This document shows, in pieces, positions 18,269 through 26,167 of a stretch of DNA of 64,000 nucleotides. Source of the stretch: Gelatiniphilus marinus (GTDB taxonomy: Bacteria; Bacteroidota; Bacteroidia; Flavobacteriales; Flavobacteriaceae); assembly GCF_042678305.1 (NCBI RefSeq), contig NZ_JBHUDT010000005.1. One strand, 5' to 3'. Below the pieces are notes generated by a model that saw only the letters and a program-made list of their open reading frames with translations, was not told the DNA's origin and did no database searches. A program made the translations under genes and the position numbers. Position 1 is the stretch's first letter; each line of letters opens with the position of its first letter.

Positions 18269-19006
18269 ATGAGCATTTTTAAATATATTTTTTGGGTATT
18301 GTACCGCATTTGGTTTTATATACTTGTTGCCTTACCCATACTTATTATGTTTCCCATTCTTTTAATATCTATTTTAAAAGAATCTTGGTATCCGTTCTTT
18401 TTTAAATTAGCGCGTTTTTGGGCTCGATTTATTTTAATGGGCATGGGCTTTAGGCCTCTAATTGAGCGCGAACAAACACCGGAAAAAGGCAAAAGCTACA
18501 TGTTTATTGCCAACCACACATCGATGACCGATATTATGCTAATGTTGGTTTCGGTTAAAAACCCGTTTGTTTTTGTTGGAAAAAAGGAGCTGGCTAAAAT
18601 TCCGCTTTTCGGATTTTTCTATAAACGCACCTGTATTTTAGTTGATAGAAGCTCTGCTAAAAGCAGGCAAGCCGTTTTTTTAAGAGCGCAACGCCGATTG
18701 AAAACTGGTGTAAGCATTTGCATTTTTCCTGAAGGTGGTGTGCCAGAAGAGCATATAGAGCTCGATAGCTTTAAAGATGGTGCTTTTCGGTTGGCCATTA
18801 ACCACAAAATACCCGTTGTGCCCTTAACATTTGCCGATAATAAAAAACGCTTTTCGTATATATTTTTTAGCGGAAGCCCTGGAAAGATGCGCGTTAAAGT
18901 CCATAAGTTTTTATATACTGAAAATTTAACGGTTGAAGACACCAAAGCTTTAAACCAAGCGGCCAGACAGGTAATTTTAAGGCAATTGCAAGATTATAAT
19001 AAATAA
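18269..19006 (+). CDS. 1-acyl-sn-glycerol-3-phosphate acyltransferase (PlsC-like)
   Basis: Acylates lysophosphatidate to phosphatidate in phospholipid synthesis. With the start at ATG 18269 the protein is 245 residues. A hydrophobic N-terminal segment (about residues 8-35) is followed by the HX4D motif NHTSMTD near residue 83 and the glycerophosphate-binding FPEGG motif near residue 157. The frame stays open upstream to 18146, but that would overlap trpS and pass over the -7 box at 18255. A strong terminator begins at the stop codon. Confidence 0.9.
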   Translation: MSIFKYIFWVLYRIWFYILVALPILIMFPILLISILKESWYPFFFKLARFWARFILMGMGFRPLIEREQTPEKGKSYMFIANHTSMTDIMLMLVSVKNPFVFVGKKELAKIPLFGFFYKRTCILVDRSSAKSRQAVFLRAQRRLKTGVSICIFPEGGVPEEHIELDSFKDGAFRLAINHKIPVVPLTFADNKKRFSYIFFSGSPGKMRVKVHKFLYTENLTVEDTKALNQAARQVILRQLQDYNK

Positions 19007-19035
19007 GAACTGCTCTGGGGCGAGCAGTTCTTTTT
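19005..19035 (+). terminator. Intrinsic terminator of the plsC-like gene
   Basis: Inverted repeat AAGAACTGCTC and GAGCAGTTCTT with a 6-nt loop and a following T-run. Confidence 0.88.
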
Positions 19036-19089
19036 CGATATGGGTTTCCGAGCTTAAAAGGAAACCCATACCTAGATCTAACCAAAAAC

Positions 19090-20649
19090 CTAAAACTTAA
19101 TAGCAAACCCGGTGTAAACCCCAATAAAATAAGGTTTAAAATTACCGGACGTGTTATTAAACGTATTGATTTGATATTTGAACATCGGCTCAAAATTCAA
19201 ATCTATTTTTTTTGAAACTTTATAATTTAATCCCACGCCAAAATTGGCACTGTAACTTACGTTGTTAATATTATTCGCTTCGCCCAAAAGGGTTCGAGAG
19301 CCCGAAATTTCTGAGAAAACTTCATTTTTATTTAAAAAGAACGAGCTAAAGCCTCCAATAAGGTTAACACCCAATTTTTTATTTGTAAGTGCATACTGAA
19401 CTTCCAAAGGCACTTCAATGTAACCCATAGCCTGATTAATGGAGGTAGTTGAGCTTTTTGCAAAAGCTTCCGGACTTTTTGCAGAGCTTAAATTATTACC
19501 GCTAATAATTGAAACGGCATCAGATATGTTGCTGTTTGAATTTACATTTTGCAACGCGCTCGAACTTGAACTTATAGATTGAAACACCACAACATTATTG
19601 GTGTTGTAACCCAAATTAACTTTGTTAATGCCCGTGCGGATACTTAGTTTTTTATTAACCGCATAACTGGCTTTTATACCGTAGCTCATGTTAAGTTCGC
19701 CACTTTTAGCGTTATTGTTAAACTGCGGATCTATGGATGAGCCCTCGCCTAAACTACTAAAATAAACAGGGGCAGCATTTGGGGCAATACGCCACCTGTT
19801 TAATTTTTCGTACTCTTCTTCTTCAATAATATCTTTGTTTTTTTCTAATGCTTCCTCAATACTATGGGTGTTGTCTTTAGCATTTTTATTGGCCATACTT
19901 TTGGTTATTGTATCTGCCAAAATATCGTTGGGTTTTGCATTGGCAATAGCGGTATTGTTTTTTGTTGAATTGTTAATTATTTCGGAAGCTTTTTTAATGT
20001 CGATTTGAGGGCTTTCATTTGTTTTTTTAATGACCTCTTTATTTTTTTCTTTTGAATTTTGGGCAACTGCGGTAGTGTTATCCGTTTTTAAGATAGCTTC
20101 AGAATTAATTGTTTTTTTATTTGATGGCTGCAGCGTTTTTTGTGTGCCTTCGTTTTTGTGTTTTGAACTTGCGTTTTCGGCAACCGATGTTTTGTTTGAA
20201 GGCACGGTGCCATCTGAAGCTTTTTCAATATTATTTTTAATTTGAGTAGCTTCTTTTAATGAATCTTTTTCTGTATTCGTGGTTGCAACTGCTTCTTTTT
20301 CGTCAATAATTTTATCCTCATTTATATTGGAATCAATTAAAGTGTTATTGTCGCCTTTGTTCGAATCTCCTTTTAAGTCTTCTAAAAATCCATCTTTTGT
20401 ATCTACAACCTGCGGAGGTACAATATTGTGGTTATCAGCATCATTAAAAACCAATCTGCCAACGGTTAACAAAAGCACAAGTAAAGCTGCAACGCCAGCG
20501 TAGCGCCACCAAACAGGGATAATACGTTGTTTTTTCTTTTTCTTGTTAAGTTGGGTTTCAATATGTTTCCAAACAGCATCATTGGGCGTGGCTTCAAAAT
20601 CTTTAAAGCGCTCCTGGAACAGTCTGTCTATATGTTTTTTATCGTTCAT
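19090..20649 (-). CDS. Inner-membrane segment fused to a predicted outer-membrane beta-barrel; partner of an ECF sigma factor
   Basis: A 519-residue protein in three parts. Residues 1-45 are a charged cytoplasmic segment (LFQERFKDFEATPNDAVWKHI), similar in style to anti-sigma or sigma-associated proteins. Residues about 48-66 form one transmembrane helix (YAGVAALLVLLLTVGRLVF). A long Asn/Lys/Thr-rich low-complexity linker (about 70-285) leads to a C-terminal PF13568-like porin domain of alternating strands (about 300-519, ending FIGVYTGFAIKF). The gene starts immediately after the sigma factor stop codon. The order suggests a sigma/anti-sigma arrangement in which the linker spans the periplasm; this is inference. 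A plain outer membrane protein annotation is the cautious alternative. Confidence 0.75.
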   Translation of the reverse strand: MNDKKHIDRLFQERFKDFEATPNDAVWKHIETQLNKKKKKQRIIPVWWRYAGVAALLVLLLTVGRLVFNDADNHNIVPPQVVDTKDGFLEDLKGDSNKGDNNTLIDSNINEDKIIDEKEAVATTNTEKDSLKEATQIKNNIEKASDGTVPSNKTSVAENASSKHKNEGTQKTLQPSNKKTINSEAILKTDNTTAVAQNSKEKNKEVIKKTNESPQIDIKKASEIINNSTKNNTAIANAKPNDILADTITKSMANKNAKDNTHSIEEALEKNKDIIEEEEYEKLNRWRIAPNAAPVYFSSLGEGSSIDPQFNNNAKSGELNMSYGIKASYAVNKKLSIRTGINKVNLGYNTNNVVVFQSISSSSSALQNVNSNSNISDAVSIISGNNLSSAKSPEAFAKSSTTSINQAMGYIEVPLEVQYALTNKKLGVNLIGGFSSFFLNKNEVFSEISGSRTLLGEANNINNVSYSANFGVGLNYKVSKKIDLNFEPMFKYQINTFNNTSGNFKPYFIGVYTGFAIKF

Positions 20650-21192
20650 TTATAAGGATTGTAAACGTTGTGTTGCTTTGTGATTCTCAATATTTTCCTT
20701 TAAAATCTGGCGTGCACGTGCCAGATTGGATTTTGATGTGCCTAAGTTTATATCTAGCATTATCGCTATTTCTTTATGCGAATACCCGTCTAAAACATAA
20801 AGGTTAAACACCAAACGGTAGCGGTCTGGCAATTCTTGAATTATTTTTAAGAGGTATTCTATGGGAACCTGGTGCTCGTCGATCTCTAATTCAACCTCAT
20901 CGGCTGCATGTTCACTTACAATATCAAAAACCTTTTCGTTTCGGTAACGTTGTAAAACGGTGTTTACCGTTATTCGCCTTAGCCAACCCTCAAAAGAGCC
21001 TTTGCCTTTATACTGCTTTATGTTATCGAAAATCGTTAAAAAGGCGTCTTGTAAATTATCTTCGGCTTCGGCATAATTCCTCGAATACTTTAAGCACACA
21101 GAGAATAGTTTACTCGAAAAGAGCTTGTATAATTCTCCTTGGGCTTTAGTATCATTACTTCTACAATTTTCTATGAGTTGACTTAAACTCAA
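20650..21192 (-). CDS. ECF-type RNA polymerase sigma factor
   Basis: A 180-residue sigma-70 family protein with sigma2 (about residues 10-80, YSRNYAEAEDNLQDAFLTIFDNI) and sigma4 (about 120-172, helix-turn-helix GYSHKEIAIMLDINLGTSKSNLARARQIL) domains and no sigma3, so it belongs to the extracytoplasmic function group. It is the middle gene of a minus-strand operon, 31 nt after a small lipoprotein gene and directly abutting the fusion membrane protein. Its likely target motif, CGCAACC, 14 nt, GCATCT, lies upstream of the operon at 21687-21713 and recurs at 22914 and 23287. Autoregulation is therefore plausible. Confidence 0.92.
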   Translation of the reverse strand: MSLSQLIENCRSNDTKAQGELYKLFSSKLFSVCLKYSRNYAEAEDNLQDAFLTIFDNIKQYKGKGSFEGWLRRITVNTVLQRYRNEKVFDIVSEHAADEVELEIDEHQVPIEYLLKIIQELPDRYRLVFNLYVLDGYSHKEIAIMLDINLGTSKSNLARARQILKENIENHKATQRLQSL

Positions 21193-21223
21193 ATTAAAAC
21201 ATGTATTTGTTAATGGGTTAAAC

Positions 21224-21634
21224 TCAATTTGTAACGGGCACTTCTATAATTAGGTATTTATCTTCCCCGTTGGTGTCTTCGCCTTGCCAAAACTTAAATA
21301 TATAAGAGCCGTTGCTGGTAACAATAAAATTGAATGTGGCCTCTACCAATTCGTCTGTTAGGGTATCGCAACTGTTCTTTTCAAGTACATAATTAATGGC
21401 TGCAACCGTTCGTTCGTTATTTTCTTTTAAATAATAAAACTCTTTAAAAGCATGACAGGTTGATGGCTTAAAATAGGAAACCGTTATCGGGTAGGTTTCG
21501 CCTAAAGTAAATGCATCGGGGATATCAACGCTTTCTATGGGTAAAATTTCAAAGCTATAGTTTTGGCTATCATCATCTAGACTGCATGATGCAAATAAAA
21601 ACACTGCTAAGCTTAGGGCGACAAACTTTTTCAT
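21224..21634 (-). CDS. Small lipoprotein of unknown function, first gene of the ECF operon
   Basis: A 136-residue predicted lipoprotein. I chose the ATG at 21634, which begins MKKFVALSLAVFLFASCS with a lipobox at Cys18. The open frame reaches further upstream but without a signal. The mature part starts with an acidic stretch (SLDDD) and has beta-rich sequence with two cysteines (STCHAF and NSCDTL) that could form a disulfide. I do not recognise a family. It lies 31 nt upstream of the sigma factor gene and 52 nt downstream of the CGCAACC/GCATCT motif, so it is probably the first product of this operon and may report an envelope signal. Confidence 0.75.
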   Translation of the reverse strand: MKKFVALSLAVFLFASCSLDDDSQNYSFEILPIESVDIPDAFTLGETYPITVSYFKPSTCHAFKEFYYLKENNERTVAAINYVLEKNSCDTLTDELVEATFNFIVTSNGSYIFKFWQGEDTNGEDKYLIIEVPVTN

Positions 21635-21686
21635 TGCAATTAATTTTTTTGTTTTTCTTTTTTTAATACATGTTTTTGTCTTTAAT

Positions 21687-21713
21687 AGATGCGAAATATG
21701 CAAAAAGGTTGCG
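21687..21713 (-). promoter_or_regulatory. Candidate ECF promoter motif, copy A
   Basis: CGCAACC, 14 nt, GCATCT, within a longer stretch nearly identical to copies at 22914 and 23287. The two blocks are spaced like -35 and -10 elements of an ECF promoter. It faces the lipoprotein, sigma factor and fusion-protein operon. Confidence 0.6.
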
Positions 21714-21733
21714 TGTAAAATTATATTAATTGT

Positions 21734-21762
21734 AAAAAAAATCCCGATAAGTCGGGATTTTT
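21734..21762 (-). terminator. Intrinsic terminator of recA
   Basis: Arms ATCCCGA and TCGGGAT around TAAG, flanked by A and T runs. On minus it is followed by eight T, directly after the recA stop codon. Confidence 0.9.
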
Positions 21763-21765
21763 AAA

Positions 21766-22776
21766 TTATTCTGTTGCTTTTAAAGCGGTTCTAATTTTTT
21801 CTTCGAGCTCGTCCATGAGCTCCGGGTTGTCTTTAATAATGGCTTTTACAGCATCTCGACCTTGACCCAGTTTGGTGTCTTGGTAGCTAAACCAAGAGCC
21901 GCTTTTTTTAACGATTTCGTGCTCTACGGCGACGTCTAAAATTTCTCCCACTTTGCTTACGCCTTCACCGTACATAATGTCAAATTCGGCCAATTTAAAA
22001 GGTGGTGCCACTTTGTTTTTAACTACTTTTACACGGGTTTTGTTGCCTAAAACATCGCCGTTACTGTCTTTTATTTGAGTAGAACGACGAATATCCAACC
22101 TTACCGATGCATAGAATTTTAGGGCATTACCACCAGTTGTGGTTTCAGGATTACCAAACATAACGCCTATTTTTTCACGTAACTGATTAATAAAAATTAC
22201 GGTACAATTGGTTTTGCTTATCGAGGCGGTTAGTTTTCTTAAGGCCTGAGACATTAAACGTGCGTGCAGACCCATTTTCGAGTCGCCCATCTCTCCCTCA
22301 ATCTCGCTTTTTGGCGTTAAGGCAGCAACAGAATCTATAACCACAATATCTATAGCGCCAGAGCGAATTAAATTATCGGCAATCTCTAAAGCTTGCTCGC
22401 CATTATCGGGTTGCGAGATAATTAAATTATCGATATCGATACCAAGTTTTTCGGCGTAAAACCTATCAAAAGCATGTTCGGCATCAATAAAAGCCGCAAT
22501 ACCACCTGCTTTTTGGGCTTCGGCAATAGCGTGTAAAGTTAGCGTGGTTTTACCCGACGATTCCGGGCCGTAAATTTCTATAACACGCCCACGTGGGTAA
22601 CCGCCAACGCCCAAGGCAATATCCAGCCCTAACGATCCTGATGGAATGGCCTCTACATCTACAACGGCGGCATCGCTCATTTTCATTACGGTGCCTTTAC
22701 CATAGGCTTTATCTAACTTATCTAAAGTAAGTTTTAGTGCTTTTAATTTAGCTTCTTTTTCTTTTTCGTTGCTCAT
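21766..22776 (-). CDS. recA: Recombinase RecA
   Basis: ATP-dependent strand-exchange protein for homologous recombination and SOS induction. The 336-residue protein shows the N-terminal helix region (LDKLDKAYGKGTVMKM), Walker A GPESSGKTT (about residues 70-78), the VVIDSVAAL Walker B segment, the L1/L2 loops (EIEGEMGDS and MFGNPETTTGGNALKFYAS) and an acidic C-terminus. Length is slightly short of the E. coli protein because of a short tail, as usual in Bacteroidota. It ends at a strong terminator and is transcribed alone. Confidence 0.97.
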   Translation of the reverse strand: MSNEKEKEAKLKALKLTLDKLDKAYGKGTVMKMSDAAVVDVEAIPSGSLGLDIALGVGGYPRGRVIEIYGPESSGKTTLTLHAIAEAQKAGGIAAFIDAEHAFDRFYAEKLGIDIDNLIISQPDNGEQALEIADNLIRSGAIDIVVIDSVAALTPKSEIEGEMGDSKMGLHARLMSQALRKLTASISKTNCTVIFINQLREKIGVMFGNPETTTGGNALKFYASVRLDIRRSTQIKDSNGDVLGNKTRVKVVKNKVAPPFKLAEFDIMYGEGVSKVGEILDVAVEHEIVKKSGSWFSYQDTKLGQGRDAVKAIIKDNPELMDELEEKIRTALKATE

Positions 22777-22913
22777 TTTCTGTTTTTCTGAAATTTATTT
22801 AGGCTAAAATACTACATCTTTTTTCATGTTACAATAATAGTTTTCAACATTAAAATATTAAGCGAATAAATTAATTTTTTTTTGATGATTTTTAAAATGA
22901 ATACCAAACACCG

Positions 22914-22940
22914 CGCAACCTTTTTACATATTTTGCATCT
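22914..22940 (+). promoter_or_regulatory. Candidate ECF promoter motif, copy B
   Basis: CGCAACC, 14 nt, GCATCT on plus. The spacer TTTTTACATATTTT differs from copy C by one base. It lies 8 nt before an ATG that opens the small lipoprotein remnant. Confidence 0.6.
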
Positions 22941-22947
22941 CTATAAT

Positions 22948-23272
22948 ATGCTGGCTATTTTTAAACATTTCTAAAATTTTAGTTGCTTTTTTGTGCATGA
23001 TATTGGTTTCTTGTGATTCTCAAAATGAAGACGCGTTAAATCAAACCGGAACTGTATTAAACCAAACCTCATGTCGCGGTGGCCCTGAGCCTGTTTTTAT
23101 CATTAAGATTAATGAAAACAATTCTATAATAACGGCTACACTTCCTAAAGCATTTCAAAAGCCCAACTTGAAAATTCAATTTAAAACAAAAGAAAAATCC
23201 TCGATATTGTATTGTACCCAGAATAAAATCTACCCTGAACATTTTGATGTTTATGATGTTATTTCAATATAA
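22948..23272 (+). pseudogene. Small lipoprotein gene with a frameshifted signal peptide
   Basis: From 22964 to 23272 one frame encodes a convincing lipoprotein signal (ISKILVAFLCMILVSC, lipobox LVSC) and a mature part of about 78 residues with NQTSCRGGPEP and a beta-rich C-terminal half. That frame has no ATG before 22997, which lies inside the signal helix. An ATG at 22948, just after promoter motif B, is one frame off and stops after 8 codons. Removing one T from the T-run at 22958-22962 would join it to the signal (MLAILNISKILV). So the gene is either a recent pseudogene, phase variable, misread in the homopolymer, or starts at a rare codon such as ATT 22967. Confidence 0.5.
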
Positions 23273-23286
23273 AATCGAAATTACCA

Positions 23287-23313
23287 CGCAACCTTTTTGC
23301 ATATTTTGCATCT
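23287..23313 (+). promoter_or_regulatory. Candidate ECF promoter motif, copy C
   Basis: CGCAACC, 14 nt, GCATCT on plus, matching copy A in 26 of 27 positions. No open frame of useful length follows; the next feature is a terminator at 23394. Confidence 0.55.
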
Positions 23314-23393
23314 ATATAACAAACGCAGGAAATTTTTTGCTATGAAATTTACCTAATGATGGTTTGAACATAGACTAACTCGAACTGTTTGTT

Positions 23394-23425
23394 AAGCACC
23401 TTTAATTTAAAAAAGGTGCTTTTTT
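23394..23425 (+). terminator. Intrinsic terminator downstream of motif copy C
   Basis: Inverted repeat AAGCACCTTT and AAAGGTGCTT with a loop of about 8 nt and six or more T. It ends transcription from the small lipoprotein gene or a short RNA from copy C. Confidence 0.85.
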
Positions 23426-23445
23426 ATGCATTAATATTAAAGTCG

Positions 23446-23453
23446 TACTTTTG
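23446..23453 (+). promoter_or_regulatory. Putative -7 box TACTTTTG of the trhO operon
   Basis: Matches TAnnTTTG, 40 nt before the trhO start and after the terminator at 23394-23425. Confidence 0.5.
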
Positions 23454-23493
23454 CGCATCAAAAATAGTCTTTAAACTTAAATATTAGTATAGC

Positions 23494-24573
23494 ATGCAAC
23501 TGTACAATACGTTAAGCGCAAGAGAAAGGGCAGCATTAATCGAAAAAGCAGGAAAAGATCGGTTAACGCTTTCTTTCTACAAATACGCTAAAATTGCCAA
23601 TCCTCAAGAATTTAGAGATCAACTATTCATTACTTGCAATGCTTTAGATGTTCTGGGCAGAATATACGTTGCGCACGAAGGTGTTAACGGGCAATTATCG
23701 CTTCCGGCAGATCGTTTTAACGCCTTTAAAACCCATTTAGATACTATCGATTTTTTAAAAGGCATTCGATTGAATATTGCCATCGAGCAAGACAACATGT
23801 CTTTTTTAAAATTAAAAATAAAGGTGCGCCACAAAATTGTTGCCGATGGGTTAAACGATGATACTTTTGATGTTACAAATAAAGGCATTCATGTAGATGC
23901 CGAAACCTTTAACAATTTTATTGAAGACAAAAAAACGGTTTTGGTAGATATGCGCAACCATTACGAAAGCGAAATAGGCCATTTTAAAAATGCCGTAACG
24001 CCAGATGTGGATACGTTTCGAGAATCGTTGGATATTATTGAAGACGATTTAAAAAACCATAAAGAAGATAAAAACCTAGTTATGTATTGTACTGGTGGCA
24101 TTCGCTGCGAAAAAGCCAGTGCCTATTTTAAACACAAAGGTTTTAAAAATGTTTACCAATTAGAAGGCGGTATTATAGAATATACACGACAAGTAAAAGA
24201 CAAACAGCTAGAAAATAAATTTATTGGAAAGAATTTTGTTTTTGATGAGCGCAGAGCCGAAAAAATTACAAACGATGTAATAGCACAATGCCACCAATGC
24301 GGCAACCCTTTTGATGTGCATACCAATTGCGCCAACAATGCTTGCCATTTATTGTTTATTCAGTGCGAAACCTGCAAAACAGAAATGAATAATTGTTGCT
24401 CTGCAGCTTGTAAACACATTCATGCTCTACCATTCGAAGAACAAAAAGCAATCCGCAAAGGACAAGGCAATAGCAACGATATTTTTAAAAAAGGACGTGC
24501 AGACCATTTGCCCTATAAAAAAGATTTAAGAAATATTTTCGAAACTTTAAAAACCGATAAAAATAAAAAGTGA
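23494..24573 (+). CDS. trhO: Oxygen-dependent tRNA uridine(34) hydroxylase, rhodanese-related
   Basis: Family UPF0176/YceA, known to form 5-hydroxyuridine at tRNA position 34 with O2. The 359-residue protein has an acylphosphatase-like N-terminal domain (about residues 25-115, HEGVNGQLSLP), a rhodanese domain (about 125-235) with the catalytic loop YCTGGIRC (Cys199), and a cysteine-rich C-terminal tail (CHQCGN, CANNACH, CETCKTE) that probably binds metal. The stop overlaps the following U32 gene start (TGATG). This places the oxygen-dependent and the oxygen-independent routes to the same modification in one operon. Confidence 0.93.
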   Translation: MQLYNTLSARERAALIEKAGKDRLTLSFYKYAKIANPQEFRDQLFITCNALDVLGRIYVAHEGVNGQLSLPADRFNAFKTHLDTIDFLKGIRLNIAIEQDNMSFLKLKIKVRHKIVADGLNDDTFDVTNKGIHVDAETFNNFIEDKKTVLVDMRNHYESEIGHFKNAVTPDVDTFRESLDIIEDDLKNHKEDKNLVMYCTGGIRCEKASAYFKHKGFKNVYQLEGGIIEYTRQVKDKQLENKFIGKNFVFDERRAEKITNDVIAQCHQCGNPFDVHTNCANNACHLLFIQCETCKTEMNNCCSAACKHIHALPFEEQKAIRKGQGNSNDIFKKGRADHLPYKKDLRNIFETLKTDKNKK

Positions 24574-25820
24574 TGATGCAGAAAATAGAATTAATGGCAC
24601 CCGCGGGAAATTTCGAATCCCTCCAAGCCGCTTTAGATAATGGTGCAGACTCGGTGTATTTTGGCGTAGAGCAATTAAACATGCGCGCCAGGGCATCTAT
24701 TAATTTTACTTTAGATGATTTGCCCGAAATAGCCAAACGCTGCCAAGCTAAAAACGTACGAACATACCTTACCTTAAACACCATTATCTACGATCACGAT
24801 TTATCCATTATTAAAACCTTGCTTAATAAAGCTAAACAATGTAACATTACAGCGGTTATAGCCATGGATCAAGCGGTAATAATGGCCGCGAGAGAAGCCG
24901 GAATGGAAGTGCATATCTCAACTCAAATAAACATTACAAACATAGAAACGGTTAAGTTTTATGCCATGTTTGCCGATACTATGGTGTTAAGTAGAGAACT
25001 TAGTTTACGCCAAGTAAAAAAAATCACAGAACAAATTGAAAAAGAGCAGATAAAAGGCCCTTCGGGGAAGCTTGTTGAAATCGAGATTTTTGGACATGGC
25101 GCTTTATGTATGGCGGTTTCTGGTAAATGTTATATGAGTTTGCACGCTTATAACTCATCAGCAAATAGAGGGGCTTGCAAACAAAACTGTCGAAAAAAAT
25201 ACACGGTTATCGACCAAGAAACCGGCTTTGAAATGGAGCTGGATAACGAATATATTATGTCGCCAAAGGATTTGTGCACCATCGATTTTTTAGATCAAGT
25301 TGCCGATGCAGGCATTAAGGTTTTAAAAATAGAAGGGCGTGGTCGTGCTCCAGAGTATGTAGCCAAAGTTATTAAATGCTATCGCGAAGCTATTGATAGT
25401 GTTGCAAACGGCAGTTACAATAAACAAGAAGTTATTGTTTGGATGCAAGAATTGGAAAAAGTTTACAATCGTGGGTTTTGGAATGGTTATTATTTAGGTC
25501 AAAAACTAGGCGAATGGAGTAAAGGTTCTGGGTCTCATGCTACACAAAAAAAGGTTTATATTGGCAAAGGCGTGCATTTTTTCACAAAAGCCAAAATTGG
25601 AGAGTTTAAAATTGAAGCGTTCAATTTAAACATTGGCGATACCATTTTAATCACAGGGCCAACAACCGGAGCCAAAGAATTTGAGGTAAAAGAAATGCTG
25701 GTAAATGATGAAACATTAAGTAAAGCCACAAAAGGCGATTCTGTAACTATTCCGTTGGATTTTAGAATCAGGCCTTCAGATAAACTATACAAAATCGTTG
25801 AAAACAAAGTAGAAGCCTAA
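24573..25820 (+). CDS. trhP: U32 family protein, probable oxygen-independent tRNA hydroxylation protein TrhP
   Basis: A 415-residue protein of the U32 (YegQ/UbiU) family. Members need a 4Fe-4S cluster and carry out O2-independent hydroxylations; TrhP acts on tRNA uridine 34 using prephenate. The start (IELMAPAGNFESLQAALDNGADSVYFG) is the family N-terminus. Likely cluster cysteines are near residues 179 and 186 (GALCMAVSGKCY), 202 (RGACKQNC) and 235 (SPKDLC). ATG 24573 overlaps the trhO stop; ATG 24576 or GTG 24570 are alternatives. The pairing with trhO favours TrhP over ubiquinone (UbiU/V) roles, and Bacteroidota use menaquinone. The stop overlaps the ferredoxin start (TAATG). Confidence 0.85.
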   Translation: MMQKIELMAPAGNFESLQAALDNGADSVYFGVEQLNMRARASINFTLDDLPEIAKRCQAKNVRTYLTLNTIIYDHDLSIIKTLLNKAKQCNITAVIAMDQAVIMAAREAGMEVHISTQINITNIETVKFYAMFADTMVLSRELSLRQVKKITEQIEKEQIKGPSGKLVEIEIFGHGALCMAVSGKCYMSLHAYNSSANRGACKQNCRKKYTVIDQETGFEMELDNEYIMSPKDLCTIDFLDQVADAGIKVLKIEGRGRAPEYVAKVIKCYREAIDSVANGSYNKQEVIVWMQELEKVYNRGFWNGYYLGQKLGEWSKGSGSHATQKKVYIGKGVHFFTKAKIGEFKIEAFNLNIGDTILITGPTTGAKEFEVKEMLVNDETLSKATKGDSVTIPLDFRIRPSDKLYKIVENKVEA

Positions 25821-26050
25821 TGGTAGTAGTAACGCTGCAACGCAACAAGTGCATAGGGTGTAATTATTGTGTAGAATTGGCCCCAAATCAATTTAGAATG
25901 TCTAAAAAAGATGGCAAATCCGTACTGCTTCACTCCAAGGAAAAAAAAGGGTTTTCCACCTTAAAATCCAACGACCATATCATTTTTGAAGATTGCTACA
26001 AATCCGCCAAGGCCTGTCCCGTAAAAATCATTACCGTTAAGACTATTTAA
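25820..26050 (+). CDS. Small ferredoxin, single 4Fe-4S (or 3Fe-4S) cluster
   Basis: A 76-residue electron carrier. The cluster motif is CIGCNYC (Cys11, Cys14, Cys17) with the fourth ligand in the C-terminal ACPVKII. The start overlaps the U32 stop by one base (TAATG), so the two are co-translated. It could supply electrons to the U32 Fe-S protein; this is inference from context. The second-cluster cysteine set of bacterial 2x4Fe-4S ferredoxins is absent. Confidence 0.88.
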   Translation: MVVVTLQRNKCIGCNYCVELAPNQFRMSKKDGKSVLLHSKEKKGFSTLKSNDHIIFEDCYKSAKACPVKIITVKTI

Positions 26051-26167
26051 ATGTAAGATGCTTTTTAAAAGTCGCTATAATAATCTTATATTTACCTTTT
26101 TAAAAACAATTATCAACATTCTTTCGGGAAAACCCTGGTTTTCAGCCGAAATCAATATATAAAACTT

